This document shows positions 53,502-62,600 of a stretch of 64,000 nucleotides of DNA, one piece after another. Every line of letters starts with the position of its first letter. Within the stretch, counting starts at the first letter, position 1. A program made the position numbers and the translations under genes. Source of the DNA: Duganella sp. SG902 (GTDB lineage Bacteria; Pseudomonadota; Gammaproteobacteria; Burkholderiales; Burkholderiaceae_D); contig NZ_JABMJK010000002.1 in NCBI RefSeq assembly GCF_013376005.1, positions 434,001 to 498,000 of the forward strand, given 5' to 3'. The notes beneath the pieces are model-generated. The model searched no databases, was not told the origin of the DNA, and worked only from the letters and a program-made list of their open reading frames with translations.

Positions 53502-54410
53502 ATGCCCGATACCTCCAAAGCCGTTCCCATGGCCCGGCACGCCACTTTTTTGTCGCCGTTGCCCTTGTTTTTCGTGCTGTTGTGGAGCAGCGGCTTCATC
53601 GTCGCCAAGTTCGGTTTGCCGTACGCGCCGCCGCTGACCTTCCTGCTGCTGCGCTTCCTCGGCGTGCTGGTGTTCCTGGTGCCGGCCGTGCTGTTGCTGC
53701 AGGCGCCTTGGCCGCAGGGCAAGATCGGTCACATCGCCGTGGCCGGCTTGCTGGTGCAGGCCGGCTACCTGATCGGCGTCTGGTGCGCCATCAAACAGGG
53801 CATGCCGGCCGGCCTGTCCGCACTGATCGTGGGCATGCAACCGATCCTGACCGCGTTTGCCGCGCCCCTGATTGGTGAAAAAGTCCGCCCGCGCCAGTGG
53901 CTGGGCCTGCTCTTCGGCATCGGCGGGGTGGGGCTGGTGGTGGCGGCCAAGATCCAGCTGGTCGGCCTGACGCCGGCGGCGATCCTGCTGTGCGTGCTGG
54001 CGCTGGTGAGCATCACGGCCGGCACCCTGTATCAGAAGCATCATTGCCCGCAATTCGACCTGCGCGTCGGCACCGTGATCCAGTTCGCCGCTTCCGCCGT
54101 GCTGATATTGCCGCTGGCCATTATTTTCGAGGGGCTGGGCCCGGATTTTGCTGCGGTGCGTTGGGAGCCGCGCTTCATCGGTGCATTGCTGTGGTCGGTG
54201 CTGGGGCTGTCGATCGGCGCGATCTTCCTGTTGTTCGCCCTGATCCGCAGAAATGACGCCACCCAGGTCACCAGCTTGATGTATTTGACGCCGCCAACCA
54301 CCGCTATCATGGCGTGGCTGATGTTTGGCGAAGCTTTCAACGCCCTCGGCATGGCAGGCATGGTGCTGGCCGTCACCGGCGTGATATTCGTGGTGAAGCA
54401 ACCCAAGTGA
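53502..54410 (+). CDS. EamA/DMT family transporter
   Basis: 302 aa from ATG 53502; ATG 53529 is an alternative and neither has a clear Shine-Dalgarno. Ten hydrophobic helices in two EamA halves: LFFVLLWSSGFIVAKFGL and GLSALIVGMQPILTAFAAP in the first, DATQVTSLMYLTPPTTAIMA in the second. Inner-membrane exporter of metabolites; substrate unknown. Eight nt upstream of the nitroreductase gene, probably one transcript. Confidence 0.88.
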   Translation: MPDTSKAVPMARHATFLSPLPLFFVLLWSSGFIVAKFGLPYAPPLTFLLLRFLGVLVFLVPAVLLLQAPWPQGKIGHIAVAGLLVQAGYLIGVWCAIKQGMPAGLSALIVGMQPILTAFAAPLIGEKVRPRQWLGLLFGIGGVGLVVAAKIQLVGLTPAAILLCVLALVSITAGTLYQKHHCPQFDLRVGTVIQFAASAVLILPLAIIFEGLGPDFAAVRWEPRFIGALLWSVLGLSIGAIFLLFALIRRNDATQVTSLMYLTPPTTAIMAWLMFGEAFNALGMAGMVLAVTGVIFVVKQPK

Positions 54411-54418
54411 GAGGACGC

Positions 54419-55114
54419 ATGATTTCCAATCCAGCCCAGCAAGCCGTCGACGCGGCCATCACCTCGCGCCGCTCGATCCGCGCGTACCTGGACATGCCGG
54501 TGGCGCGCGAGGACATCGAAGCCATCCTGCGGGTGGCCGCGCGCGCGCCGTCCGGCACCAATACCCAGCCGTGGAAAGTCCATGTGCTGCAGGGCGAGCG
54601 CAAGCGGCGCTTGTCCTCCGCCATCCTGGCCGCACATAACGATCCGGAGCTGGCCCGGCAGCACACCGAGGAATACGCCTACTATCCGCGCGAGTGGGTC
54701 TCGCCCTATATCGAGCGGCGCCGCAAGGTCGGCTGGGACCTGTACGCGCTGCTGGGCCTGACGCGCGACAACAAGGCCGGCATGGCGGCCCAGCATGGCA
54801 GGAACTATGAATTTTTCGGCGCCCCGGTCGGCCTGATCTTCACCATCGACCGCGTCATGGAGCAGGGCTCGTGGCTGGACTACGGCATGTTCCTGCAAAG
54901 CGTCATGGTGGCGGCGCGCGGGCGCGGGCTCGACACCTGCCCCCAGGCCGCGTTCACCCAGTATCACCGCATCATCCGCGAGCAGCTGGCGTTGCCGGAA
55001 AACGAAACCGTGGTGTGCGGCATGGCGCTCGGTGTTGCCGATTTGAGCAAGATCGAGAATTCTTTGATCACTGAGCGCATGGCGCTCGAAGAATTTGTTA
55101 AATTTGTCGAATGA
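54419..55114 (+). CDS. Nitroreductase family flavoprotein
   Basis: 231 aa from ATG 54419 with GAGGAC upstream. FMN-binding motifs: AITSRRSIRAYLDMPV at the N-terminus, RAPSGTNTQPWKVHVL near residue 42 and LPENETVVCGMALG near the C-terminus. Such proteins reduce nitroaromatics, quinones or flavins with NAD(P)H. Cotranscription with the DMT gene suggests detoxification and export, which is inference. Confidence 0.93.
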   Translation: MISNPAQQAVDAAITSRRSIRAYLDMPVAREDIEAILRVAARAPSGTNTQPWKVHVLQGERKRRLSSAILAAHNDPELARQHTEEYAYYPREWVSPYIERRRKVGWDLYALLGLTRDNKAGMAAQHGRNYEFFGAPVGLIFTIDRVMEQGSWLDYGMFLQSVMVAARGRGLDTCPQAAFTQYHRIIREQLALPENETVVCGMALGVADLSKIENSLITERMALEEFVKFVE

Positions 55115-55242
55115 CTCAGCTTGTTTTTCCCGTATTGCGGCTACGCAACCAATCACGCGGAAAAGGTTAAATTTGCTTGCGCTCGCTCAGCGTTTTGCTA
55201 CACTGCAACGAGTGTTGAATCCGATTTTTTTGGGGAAGTGGA

Positions 55243-56316
55243 ATGGTTAAACTCGCAATAAGCGCGCTCATCTCGCTGATGTTTGCATCCGCCGCCATCG
55301 CCGCGCCGGCGACCGACGCCGGCGACGCCGCGCCCAAAAAACAGCAGGTGAAAAAGAAACGCCAGGCCGTGCGCCTGGCCGCCGCCGACGCCGGCGAACG
55401 CGTGGTCAAGCGCGTGATCAAGGTCAACGGCAAGCGCAAGGTGGTGTACCAGCGCGTGCTGGCCGCCGCGCCGGCCGTGCCGACCATGGGCGACCTGGCC
55501 GGCCTGAACCAGACCAGCGATCCGCTCGACCTGAAATCCAATGTGGCGCTGGTGCTGGACCAGGCCAATTCGGAAGTGCTGTTTGAAAAGAATTCCAACG
55601 TCGCCCTGCCGATCGCCTCGATCACCAAGATGATGACCGGCCTGATCGTGGTGGAAGCCAGGCAGGACATGGACGAAGTCCTGACCATCACCGACGAGGA
55701 CGTGGACCGCGAAAAATTCAGCAGCTCGCGCCTGAAGGTGGGCACGCAGATGACGCGCGCCAACATGCTGCACATCGCCCTGATGAGTTCGGAGAACCGC
55801 GCCGCCTCGGCGCTGGGCCGCAACTACCCGGGCGGCAAGGCGGCCTTCGTCGAAGCCATGAACGCCAAGGCGCGCGAGCTGGGCATGACCGACACCCATT
55901 ACGTCGATTCCAGCGGCCTGTCGAAAATGAATGTGGCCAGCGCGCGCGACCTGGCCAAGCTGGCCATGGCCGCCTACCAGCAGCCGATGCTGCGCCAGTT
56001 CTCCACCGATCCGAAGGCCATCGTCGAAACCAGCAACGGCCGGCCGATGCAGTTCGGCACCACCAACCATCTGGTGGCCAGCCCCGACTGGGCGATCGGC
56101 CTGCAGAAGACCGGCTTCATCAATGAAGCCGGGCGCTGCCTGCTGATGCAGGCGGTGATCGAGGGCCGCTCGGTGATCATGGTGTTCCTCGATTCCAAGG
56201 GCAAGCAGTCGCGTACCGCCGACGCCGGCCGCATGCGCAAATGGCTGGAAGCGCTGCGCCCGGCCAGCCTGGGCGGCACCAGCAGCGCCGGCGCCGCCTA
56301 TTCGACCGGGATGTAA
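55243..56316 (+). CDS. pbpG: D-alanyl-D-alanine endopeptidase (PBP7/8-type)
   Basis: 357 aa. Signal peptide (KLAISALISLMFASAAIAAP), then a Lys/Arg-rich linker. The S11 peptidase domain has catalytic SxxK in ASITKMMTG near residue 126, SxN in SSENRAAS near 183 and KTG in QKTGFINEAG near 288. It hydrolyses DD-crosslinks in peptidoglycan. Overlaps the convergent IclR gene by 19 nt. Confidence 0.93.
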   Translation: MVKLAISALISLMFASAAIAAPATDAGDAAPKKQQVKKKRQAVRLAAADAGERVVKRVIKVNGKRKVVYQRVLAAAPAVPTMGDLAGLNQTSDPLDLKSNVALVLDQANSEVLFEKNSNVALPIASITKMMTGLIVVEARQDMDEVLTITDEDVDREKFSSSRLKVGTQMTRANMLHIALMSSENRAASALGRNYPGGKAAFVEAMNAKARELGMTDTHYVDSSGLSKMNVASARDLAKLAMAAYQQPMLRQFSTDPKAIVETSNGRPMQFGTTNHLVASPDWAIGLQKTGFINEAGRCLLMQAVIEGRSVIMVFLDSKGKQSRTADAGRMRKWLEALRPASLGGTSSAGAAYSTGM

Positions 56317-57077
56317 CCGAGGGTGACGGAGATCTGGCGCGCGGTCAGCACCAGGTCTTCCAGCCATTCTTCCTGCAGACGGTCGGCCGGCGCCGAGATC
56401 GACAGCCCGGCGATCAGCTTGCCGCTGTCGTCGTAGATGCCGGCGGCCATGCAGCGCACGCCCAGTTCCAGCTCCTCATTGTCGCGCGAGTAGCCGCGCG
56501 CCTTCACCAGGCTGAGCTCGCGCTCCAGCTTGCCCAGATCCGTGATCGAATTCTTGTTGTGCCCGGCCAGGCCGGTGCGCGTGGCGTAGGCGCGGATGGC
56601 TTTCGGCTCGTCCACCGACAGGAACAGCTTGCCGGTCGAGGTCAGGTGCAGCGGGCCGCGCCCGCCGATCGCGCGCACCACCTGCATGCCCGAGCGCTCG
56701 GAGAACGCGCGGTCGATGTAGACGATCTCGTCGCCCTGGCGCACCGACAGGTTGATGGTCTGCTGGGTTTTTTTGTGCAGTGCACGCATGAAATCCAGCG
56801 CGGCTTCGCGCACGGACAGGCGGCTCTTGACCACATTGCCCAGTTCCAGCAGCCGCATGCCGAGCCGGTAGGTGCCCGGTTCGACCCGGTCGACAAAGCG
56901 GGTGACCACCATGTCGTTCAGAATCCGGTGGGCGGTGGACGGGTGTAGCCCCGAGACCTTGGATAATTCCTTCAGGCTCACGGGGTCGGGATACTTGGCC
57001 AGGGCATCGAGCAGCGCCACCATGCGCTCGATCACCTGGATGGTGGTCTTTTGCTCTGGAACGGGTTCGATTTTCAT
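56298..57077 (-). CDS. IclR family transcriptional regulator
   Basis: 259 aa. N-terminal winged helix: VIERMVALLDALAKYPDPVS and LSGLHPSTAHRILNDM-type recognition region; C-terminal ligand domain with GRGPLHLTSTGKLFL and ARGYSRDNEELELGVRCMA ending SISAPADRL. Usually controls aromatic or carboxylate metabolism; target here unknown. Divergent from dgkA across a gap with palindromes that may be its operators. Confidence 0.92.
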   Translation of the reverse strand: MKIEPVPEQKTTIQVIERMVALLDALAKYPDPVSLKELSKVSGLHPSTAHRILNDMVVTRFVDRVEPGTYRLGMRLLELGNVVKSRLSVREAALDFMRALHKKTQQTINLSVRQGDEIVYIDRAFSERSGMQVVRAIGGRGPLHLTSTGKLFLSVDEPKAIRAYATRTGLAGHNKNSITDLGKLERELSLVKARGYSRDNEELELGVRCMAAGIYDDSGKLIAGLSISAPADRLQEEWLEDLVLTARQISVTLGYIPVE

Positions 57078-57097
57078 GATGTGGTTGGTGCGATGCA

Positions 57098-57164
57098 GTA
57101 TTCAATACCAAACTTTATACCATAATGTGGAAAAAAACGAAAATGCTGCATAATGTGACATTAT
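57098..57164. promoter_or_regulatory. Palindromes in the IclR/dgkA divergent gap
   Basis: GTATT-C-AATAC (57098-57108) and ATAATGT-G-ACATTAT (57150-57164) are both perfect. A CATAATGTG half-copy is at 57121. They are candidates for IclR autoregulation; the second is 17 nt before the dgkA ATG. Confidence 0.5.
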
Positions 57165-57180
57165 TTCTTTTTGCTACATC

Positions 57181-57564
57181 ATGGATCCAGTCAGCGAGTT
57201 CAAGAGCAAGAGCGGCCTCAAACGCATCTACACGGCATTTTTCTATTCCATCGACGGCTTCCGTTCGGCGTGGCGCAACGAGCACGCCTTCCGCCAGGAG
57301 GTGGGCGTGTTCGCGGTCGGCGCCATCATCGCGCTGCTGCTGAAGGTCTCGGCGTTTGAAAAGCTGGTGCTGATCGGCGTGCTGCTGCTGATCCTGATCG
57401 TGGAGCTGATCAATTCCTCGATCGAGGCGGTGGTGGACCGGGTGTCGCTGGAGCGCCATCCGCTGTCCAAGAACGCCAAGGACTTCGGCAGCGCGGCCGT
57501 GCTGCTGACCTGCCTGCTGGCGATCGCTACTTGGTCTGTGGTGCTTTACAATCGTTTCATATGA
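57181..57564 (+). CDS. dgkA: Diacylglycerol kinase
   Basis: 127 aa, three transmembrane helices. The catalytic region matches DgkA: SAWRNEHAFRQEVG near residue 31, LLILIVELINSSIEAVVDRV near 76 and HPLSKNAKDFGSAAVLL. It phosphorylates diacylglycerol formed during membrane-derived glycan and LPS modification. No strong Shine-Dalgarno precedes the ATG. Convergent genes absent; sbp follows 88 nt later. Confidence 0.95.
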   Translation: MDPVSEFKSKSGLKRIYTAFFYSIDGFRSAWRNEHAFRQEVGVFAVGAIIALLLKVSAFEKLVLIGVLLLILIVELINSSIEAVVDRVSLERHPLSKNAKDFGSAAVLLTCLLAIATWSVVLYNRFI

Positions 57565-57652
57565 GTTTTCTGAATATGGAACTGATAAAAGCTTAGTTCT
57601 CATTTATAAGAGCCGGCAGTAATCTGGAGCCCTTCACTACTAGGGGAATCCA

Positions 57653-58660
57653 ATGCTGTCCAAGAAAATCATAGCTGCCGCCGTTCTCGCCGTTTCCGCC
57701 ATTGCCCCAGCCCTGGCTGCGGACATCTCGCTGTTGAATGTGTCGTACGACCCGACCCGCGAGCTGTACCAGGACGTCAACACCGCGTTCGCCAAGGAGT
57801 GGAAGGCCAAGACCGGCGACACCGTGAAGATCAAGCAATCGCACGGCGGCTCGGGCAAGCAGGGCCGCGCTGTGATCGACGGCCTGGAGGCCGATGTGGT
57901 GTCGCTGGCGCTGGCCTACGACATCGACGCCATCGCCGAGCACAAGCTGCTGTCGCCGGACTGGCAGAAAAAACTGCCGCACAACAGCACCCCCTACACC
58001 TCGACCATCGTGTTCCTGGTCCGCAAGGGCAATCCCAAAGGCATCAAGGATTGGAACGACCTGGTGAAACCCGGCGTGGCCGTGATCACCCCGAATCCGA
58101 AAACCTCGGGCGGCGCCCGCTGGAACCACCTGGCCGCCTACGGCTACGCCCTGCGCCAGCCGGGCGGCAGCGAAGCGTCGGCTAAGGACTTCCTGAGCAA
58201 GCTGTACAAGAACGTGCCGGTGCTCGATTCCGGCGCGCGCGGCGCCACCACCACCTTCGTCGAGCGCGGCATCGGCGACGTGCTGATCGCCTGGGAAAAC
58301 GAAGCCCTGCTGGCGATCAAGGAACTGGGCCCGAACAAGTTCGACATCGTGGCGCCGTCGGTGTCCATCCTGGCCGAGCCGCCGGTGGCGGTGGTCGACA
58401 AGGTGGTCGACAAGCGCGGCACCCGCAAAGTGGCGGAAGCCTACCTGAACTTCCTGTACACCGATGAGGCGCAGGACATCATCGCCCAGAACTACTACCG
58501 TCCGGGCACCGACAAGGCGGCCAAGAAGTACGCCGCCCAGTTCCCGAACGTCAAACTGTTCACCATCGCGCAGGTGGCCGGCGACTGGACCAAGGCCCAG
58601 AAGACCCACTTCGCCGACGGCGGCCTGTTCGACCAGATCTACCAGCCGACCGGCAAGTAA
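57653..58660 (+). CDS. sbp: Sulfate-binding periplasmic protein
   Basis: 335 aa. Signal peptide ends [33 protein letters not shown] and [18 protein letters not shown] are hallmarks of sulfate/thiosulfate-binding proteins, with [13 protein letters not shown] and [14 protein letters not shown]. It delivers sulfate to CysTWA encoded 2.2 kb downstream on the same strand. AGGGGAA precedes the ATG. Regulation by CysB is likely. Confidence 0.96.
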   Translation: MLSKKIIAAAVLAVSAIAPALAADISLLNVSYDPTRELYQDVNTAFAKEWKAKTGDTVKIKQSHGGSGKQGRAVIDGLEADVVSLALAYDIDAIAEHKLLSPDWQKKLPHNSTPYTSTIVFLVRKGNPKGIKDWNDLVKPGVAVITPNPKTSGGARWNHLAAYGYALRQPGGSEASAKDFLSKLYKNVPVLDSGARGATTTFVERGIGDVLIAWENEALLAIKELGPNKFDIVAPSVSILAEPPVAVVDKVVDKRGTRKVAEAYLNFLYTDEAQDIIAQNYYRPGTDKAAKKYAAQFPNVKLFTIAQVAGDWTKAQKTHFADGGLFDQIYQPTGK

Positions 58661-58664
58661 GACC

Positions 58665-59219
58665 ATGGCCAGCGTCTTTGAACAGCTGCGCGTGCTGATC
58701 GCGCCCGGCCTGCACAACAGCGGACCGGACCACTGGCAAAGCCGCTGGCAACGCCTGTACCCCGCCTTCGAGCGGGTGCGGCAGGACGACTGGGAAACGC
58801 CGGACCTGCCGCGCTGGTCGGCGCGGGTGGACCAGCTGCGCCGGCGCGACCGGCGTCCGACGCTGATCGTCGCCCACAGCTTCGGCGCGCTGGCCACGGT
58901 GCACAGCGTGGCGCGCGATCCGGACAACGTGGCGGGCGTGCTGCTGGTGGCGCCGGCCGATCCCGACAAATTCCAGGTGGCCGCGCTGCTGCCGCAGCAA
59001 GCCTTGCCCGTGCCCTCCATCATGGTCGGCAGCACCAACGATCCGTGGATGGCGGCGCCGCGCGCCGAGCTGTGGGCGCGGCGCTGGCACAGCCGCTTCA
59101 TCAATGGCGGCGCGCTGGGCCATATCAATGCCGAGTCCGGTCTGGGCGACTGGCCGGAGGGGCTGGAAACCTTGTACTTTTTAGCAGAGCAGGCGCACAA
59201 TAGCGCATTGTCTGTGTGA
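58665..59219 (+). CDS. RBBP9/YdeN-type serine hydrolase
   Basis: 184 aa from ATG 58665, 4 nt after sbp. LIAPGLHNSGPDHWQSRW at the N-terminus, nucleophile motif VAHSFGALA near residue 68, acid in GSTNDPWM and His in ALGHINAESG fit the compact RBBP9/YdeN family. Substrate unknown. Its position directly behind sbp suggests a link to sulfur starvation, perhaps release of sulfur compounds from esters (inference). Confidence 0.85.
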   Translation: MASVFEQLRVLIAPGLHNSGPDHWQSRWQRLYPAFERVRQDDWETPDLPRWSARVDQLRRRDRRPTLIVAHSFGALATVHSVARDPDNVAGVLLVAPADPDKFQVAALLPQQALPVPSIMVGSTNDPWMAAPRAELWARRWHSRFINGGALGHINAESGLGDWPEGLETLYFLAEQAHNSALSV

Positions 59220-59245
59220 CCACTTTCTACTCTGGAGACCAAGTT

Positions 59246-59884
59246 ATGACTATCCGTCTGGGCGATACCGCGCCCGATTTTGAACAAGATTCGTCGATCG
59301 GCAAGCTGAAGTTCCACGAGTGGGCGGGCAATTCGTGGGTGGTGCTGTTCTCGCACCCGGCCGACTTCACCCCGGTCTGCACCACCGAGCTGGGCCTGAC
59401 CGCCAAGCTGAAACCGGAATTCGACAAGCGCAACGTCAAGGCGATCGCGCTGTCGGTCGACCCGGCCGAATCGCACCAGGCCTGGATCAAGGACATCGAG
59501 GAAACCCAGAAGACCGTGGTCGGCTTCCCCATCATCGCCGACGCCGACCGCAAGGTGGCCACGCTGTACGACATGATCCACCCGGAAGCCTCGGCCACCG
59601 CCACCGTGCGCACCCTGTTCGTGATCGATCCGAACAAGAAGGTCCGCCTGAGCATCACCTACCCGATGAGCACCGGCCGCAACTTCGACGAGGTGCTGCG
59701 CGTGATCGACGCGCTGCAACTGACCGATGGCTACACCGTGGCCACGCCGGGCAACTGGAAGGATGGCGACGACGTCATCATCCCGCTGACCGTGCAGGAC
59801 CCCGAGGTGCTGAAACAGAAATATCCGAAAGGCTACACCGCCGAGCGTCCATACCTGCGCGTGACGCCGCAACCAAACAAATAA
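59246..59884 (+). CDS. 1-Cys peroxiredoxin (Prx6 type)
   Basis: 212 aa from ATG 59246 (CTGGAGAC upstream). MTIRLGDTAPDFEQDSSIGK, catalytic FSHPADFTPVCTTELG (Cys47) and the extended C-terminus WKDGDDVIIPLTVQDPE define Prx6-like proteins. No other cysteine is present, so it is a true 1-Cys enzyme and needs an outside thiol. Reduces peroxides. Located inside the sulfate-import locus. Confidence 0.95.
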   Translation: MTIRLGDTAPDFEQDSSIGKLKFHEWAGNSWVVLFSHPADFTPVCTTELGLTAKLKPEFDKRNVKAIALSVDPAESHQAWIKDIEETQKTVVGFPIIADADRKVATLYDMIHPEASATATVRTLFVIDPNKKVRLSITYPMSTGRNFDEVLRVIDALQLTDGYTVATPGNWKDGDDVIIPLTVQDPEVLKQKYPKGYTAERPYLRVTPQPNK

Positions 59885-59910
59885 GCTTATAAGTTTTCCG
59901 TTGTTTGGAT

Positions 59911-59953
59911 CTTTCCTCAAAGTAGGTAATCTTCAGACCTACTTTGGGGAAAG
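59911..59953 (+). promoter_or_regulatory. 17-bp hairpin burying the RBS of the TauE/SafE gene
   Basis: 59911-59927 pairs with 59937-59953 over 17 positions, one of them G-U, around a 9-nt loop. The 3' arm includes GGGGAAAG, the only Shine-Dalgarno candidate, 3 nt before ATG 59957. It starts 26 nt after the peroxiredoxin stop. No T-run follows. Confidence 0.7.
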
Positions 59954-59956
59954 TCT

Positions 59957-60733
59957 ATGGATTTGCAGTTTGTCGCGTCGGGTTTTGCAGTAGGCTTGCT
60001 GGTCGGGATGACCGGCGTGGGCGGCGGTTCGCTGATGACGCCGCTGTTGACCTTGCTGTTCGGCGTCACGCCCGCCGTGGCGGTGGGCACCGACCTCGCG
60101 TTCGCCTCCCTGACCAAGGGCGTCGGCACCTTCACCCACCGTCTGCGCGGCACCGTCCACTGGGACATCGTGCGCCGCCTGTGCATCGGCGCGCTGCCGG
60201 CCGCCTTGGTCGCCAGCGTCGGCCTCAAATACTTCGGCACGCTCAGCAAGGAGATGGGCCAGATCATCCGCTACACCATCGCCGGCTCGGTGCTGCTGAC
60301 CGTGATCGCCCTGCTATTCAAGCGCAAGATGCTGCTGTGGATCACCGCCCATCCCGACCGCCAGCTGCAGGGCAGGGCGCTGCACAACGCCACCATCCTC
60401 ACCGGCGCCGTGCTGGGCGTGCTGGTGACGATATCCTCGATCGGCGCCGGCGCCATAGGCGCCACCGTGCTGGTCATGCTGTATCCGCGCCTGACCGCCG
60501 CCGAGGTGGCGGGCACCGACATCGCCTACGCCGTGCCGCTGACCGCGATCGCCGCCGTCGGCCACTGGTGGCTGGGCTCGATCAACTGGACCCTGCTGCT
60601 GACCTTGCTGGTGGGCTCGGTGCCCGGCATCACCCTGGGCGCCTACGCCGCCCGCGCCGTGCCGGAACGCTTGCTGCGCGGCATTTTGGCGTTCACCCTG
60701 GTGGCGGTGGCGGTCAAACTCGTATATAGCTAA
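59957..60733 (+). CDS. TauE/SafE family sulfite/sulfonate exporter-like permease
   Basis: 258 aa, about eight hydrophobic helices. VGLLVGMTGVGGGSLMTPLL near the N-terminus and TDLAFASLTKGVGTF are TauE/SafE hallmarks, repeated in GVLVTISSIGAGAIGATVL. Proteins of this group move sulfite, sulfoacetate or sulfate-like anions across the inner membrane. Context in the cys locus supports a sulfur anion. Translation start is sequestered by the hairpin just upstream. Confidence 0.9.
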   Translation: MDLQFVASGFAVGLLVGMTGVGGGSLMTPLLTLLFGVTPAVAVGTDLAFASLTKGVGTFTHRLRGTVHWDIVRRLCIGALPAALVASVGLKYFGTLSKEMGQIIRYTIAGSVLLTVIALLFKRKMLLWITAHPDRQLQGRALHNATILTGAVLGVLVTISSIGAGAIGATVLVMLYPRLTAAEVAGTDIAYAVPLTAIAAVGHWWLGSINWTLLLTLLVGSVPGITLGAYAARAVPERLLRGILAFTLVAVAVKLVYS

Positions 60734-60828
60734 AGCGCATAACGACATGAGAAATGCTTCGTTTGTATTATGAAGCATTGATGAGAATATGCAGCCCTTA
60801 TAGAAGGATTTGTAATAAGGGAGCAATC

Positions 60829-61704
60829 ATGTCAGCAGTTCTTGCAGCGTCCGGCGCCGCCCCCGCGGGGGCCAAACGGGGCGCACCGTTCCGCGTCATG
60901 CCGGGATTCCGGCTGTCGCTGGGCTTCACGATTTTCTACCTGACGCTGATCGTCCTGATCCCGCTGTCGGCCGTGTTCCTCAAGACTTCCACCATGAGCT
61001 GGGAGCATTTCTGGAACACCGTCACCTCGGCCCGCGTGGTCGCCTCCTACAAGCTGACGTTTGGCGCCTCGCTGCTGGGCGCCTTCATCAACGTCGTCTT
61101 CGGCGGCATCGTGGCCTGGGTGCTGGTGCGCTACGAATTCCCCGGCAAGCGCATCGTCGACGCCCTGGTCGACCTGCCGTTCGCGCTGCCGACCGCCGTG
61201 GCCGGCATCACGCTGACCGCGCTGTACTCGGCCAACGGCTGGCTGGGCCGCTTCATCGAGGGCGAGCTGGGCATCAAGGTGGCCTTCACCCCGCTGGGCG
61301 TGATCATCGCGCTCACCTTCATCGGCCTGCCGTTCGTGGTGCGCACCGTGCAGCCGGTGCTGGAGGACGCCGAGCGCGAGCTGGAGGAGGCCGCCGCCAG
61401 CCTCGGCGCCAACGCCTGGCAGACCTTTTCGCGCGTGGTGTTCCCGACCATCCTGCCGTCGCTGATGACCGGCTTCGCGCTGGCCTTCGCGCGCGCCACC
61501 GGCGAATACGGCTCGGTGATCTTCATCGCCGGCAATATGCCGATGGTGTCGGAGATCACGCCGCTGTTCATCATCACCAAGCTGGAGCAGTACGACTACT
61601 CGGGCGCCACCGCGATCGCGGTGGTGATGCTGGTGGTGTCCTTCATCCTGCTGCTGACCATCAACCTGTTGCAAGCCTGGGCTCGCGGAAAGTCGGGGAA
61701 ATAA
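60829..61704 (+). CDS. cysT: Sulfate ABC transporter permease CysT (CysU)
   Basis: 291 aa from ATG 60829 with AAGGGAGC upstream; an upstream in-frame ATG is unlikely. Six core helices; [20 protein letters not shown] near residue 125 and [20 protein letters not shown] near 190 (EAA loop contacting CysA). Forms the channel with CysW. cysW begins 1 nt after its stop. Confidence 0.96.
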   Translation: MSAVLAASGAAPAGAKRGAPFRVMPGFRLSLGFTIFYLTLIVLIPLSAVFLKTSTMSWEHFWNTVTSARVVASYKLTFGASLLGAFINVVFGGIVAWVLVRYEFPGKRIVDALVDLPFALPTAVAGITLTALYSANGWLGRFIEGELGIKVAFTPLGVIIALTFIGLPFVVRTVQPVLEDAERELEEAAASLGANAWQTFSRVVFPTILPSLMTGFALAFARATGEYGSVIFIAGNMPMVSEITPLFIITKLEQYDYSGATAIAVVMLVVSFILLLTINLLQAWARGKSGK

Positions 61705-61705
61705 T

Positions 61706-62596
61706 ATGAGCGGAGCTCCTGTCACCAACGTGCGTCGCGGCGAACTGCCGTCGGCGCCGCAAATCCTCGAGCCGCGCTGGGTGCGCGGCGCGCTGATCGC
61801 CATCGCGCTGCTGTTCCTGACCCTGTTCCTGTTCGTGCCGCTGGTCTCGGTGTTTTACGAGGCGCTGAAGAAAGGCTGGGACGCCTACGCCGCCGCCATC
61901 GTCGAGGAGGACGCGATCTCGGCCATCAAGCTGACCCTGATCACCGCCGCCATCGCCGTGCCGCTCAACCTGGTGTTTGGCGTGGCCGCCTCGTGGTGCA
62001 TCGCCAAGTTCGAGTTCCGCGGCAAGAGCGTGCTGCTGACCCTGATCGACCTGCCGTTCTCGGTGTCGCCGGTGATCTCGGGCCTGATCTACGTGCTGCT
62101 GTTCGGCGCCCAGGGCTGGTTCGGCCCGTGGCTGCAGGAGCACGACATCAAGATCCTGTTCGCCGTGCCGGGCATCGTGCTGGCCACCATCTTCGTCACC
62201 TTCCCCTTCGTGGCGCGCGAGCTGATCCCGCTGATGCAGGCGCAGGGCAGCGAGGAGGAGGAGGCCGCCATCGTGCTGGGCGCCTCGGGCTGGGACACCT
62301 TCCGCCGCGTGACCCTGCCCAACATCAAGTGGGGCCTGCTGTACGGCGTGATCCTGTGTAACGCCCGCGCCATGGGCGAGTTCGGCGCGGTGTCGGTGGT
62401 GTCCGGCCACATCCGCGGCGAGACCAACACCATGCCGCTGCAGGTGGAGATTCTCTACAACGAATACAACTTCGCCGCCGCCTTTGCCGTGGCGTCCCTG
62501 CTGGCGCTGCTGGCGCTGGTGACGCTGGTCGTGAAAACCTTTATCGCCTGGCGCCTGAACGAATCCATCGCCGACGACGTGCGCACTTCGGAGTAA
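61706..62596 (+). CDS. cysW: Sulfate ABC transporter permease CysW
   Basis: 296 aa. [20 protein letters not shown] near the N-terminus, [19 protein letters not shown] and the EAA loop [20 protein letters not shown], then [20 protein letters not shown], the CysW signature. Pairs with CysT. Separated from cysT by 1 nt and from cysA by 4 nt. Confidence 0.96.
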   Translation: MSGAPVTNVRRGELPSAPQILEPRWVRGALIAIALLFLTLFLFVPLVSVFYEALKKGWDAYAAAIVEEDAISAIKLTLITAAIAVPLNLVFGVAASWCIAKFEFRGKSVLLTLIDLPFSVSPVISGLIYVLLFGAQGWFGPWLQEHDIKILFAVPGIVLATIFVTFPFVARELIPLMQAQGSEEEEAAIVLGASGWDTFRRVTLPNIKWGLLYGVILCNARAMGEFGAVSVVSGHIRGETNTMPLQVEILYNEYNFAAAFAVASLLALLALVTLVVKTFIAWRLNESIADDVRTSE

Positions 62597-62600
62597 TACC

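Noticed and set aside
57593..59920. 775-codon open frame antisense to sbp, the hydrolase and the peroxiredoxin gene
   Set aside because: All three forward genes have diagnostic motifs; the antisense product has none.
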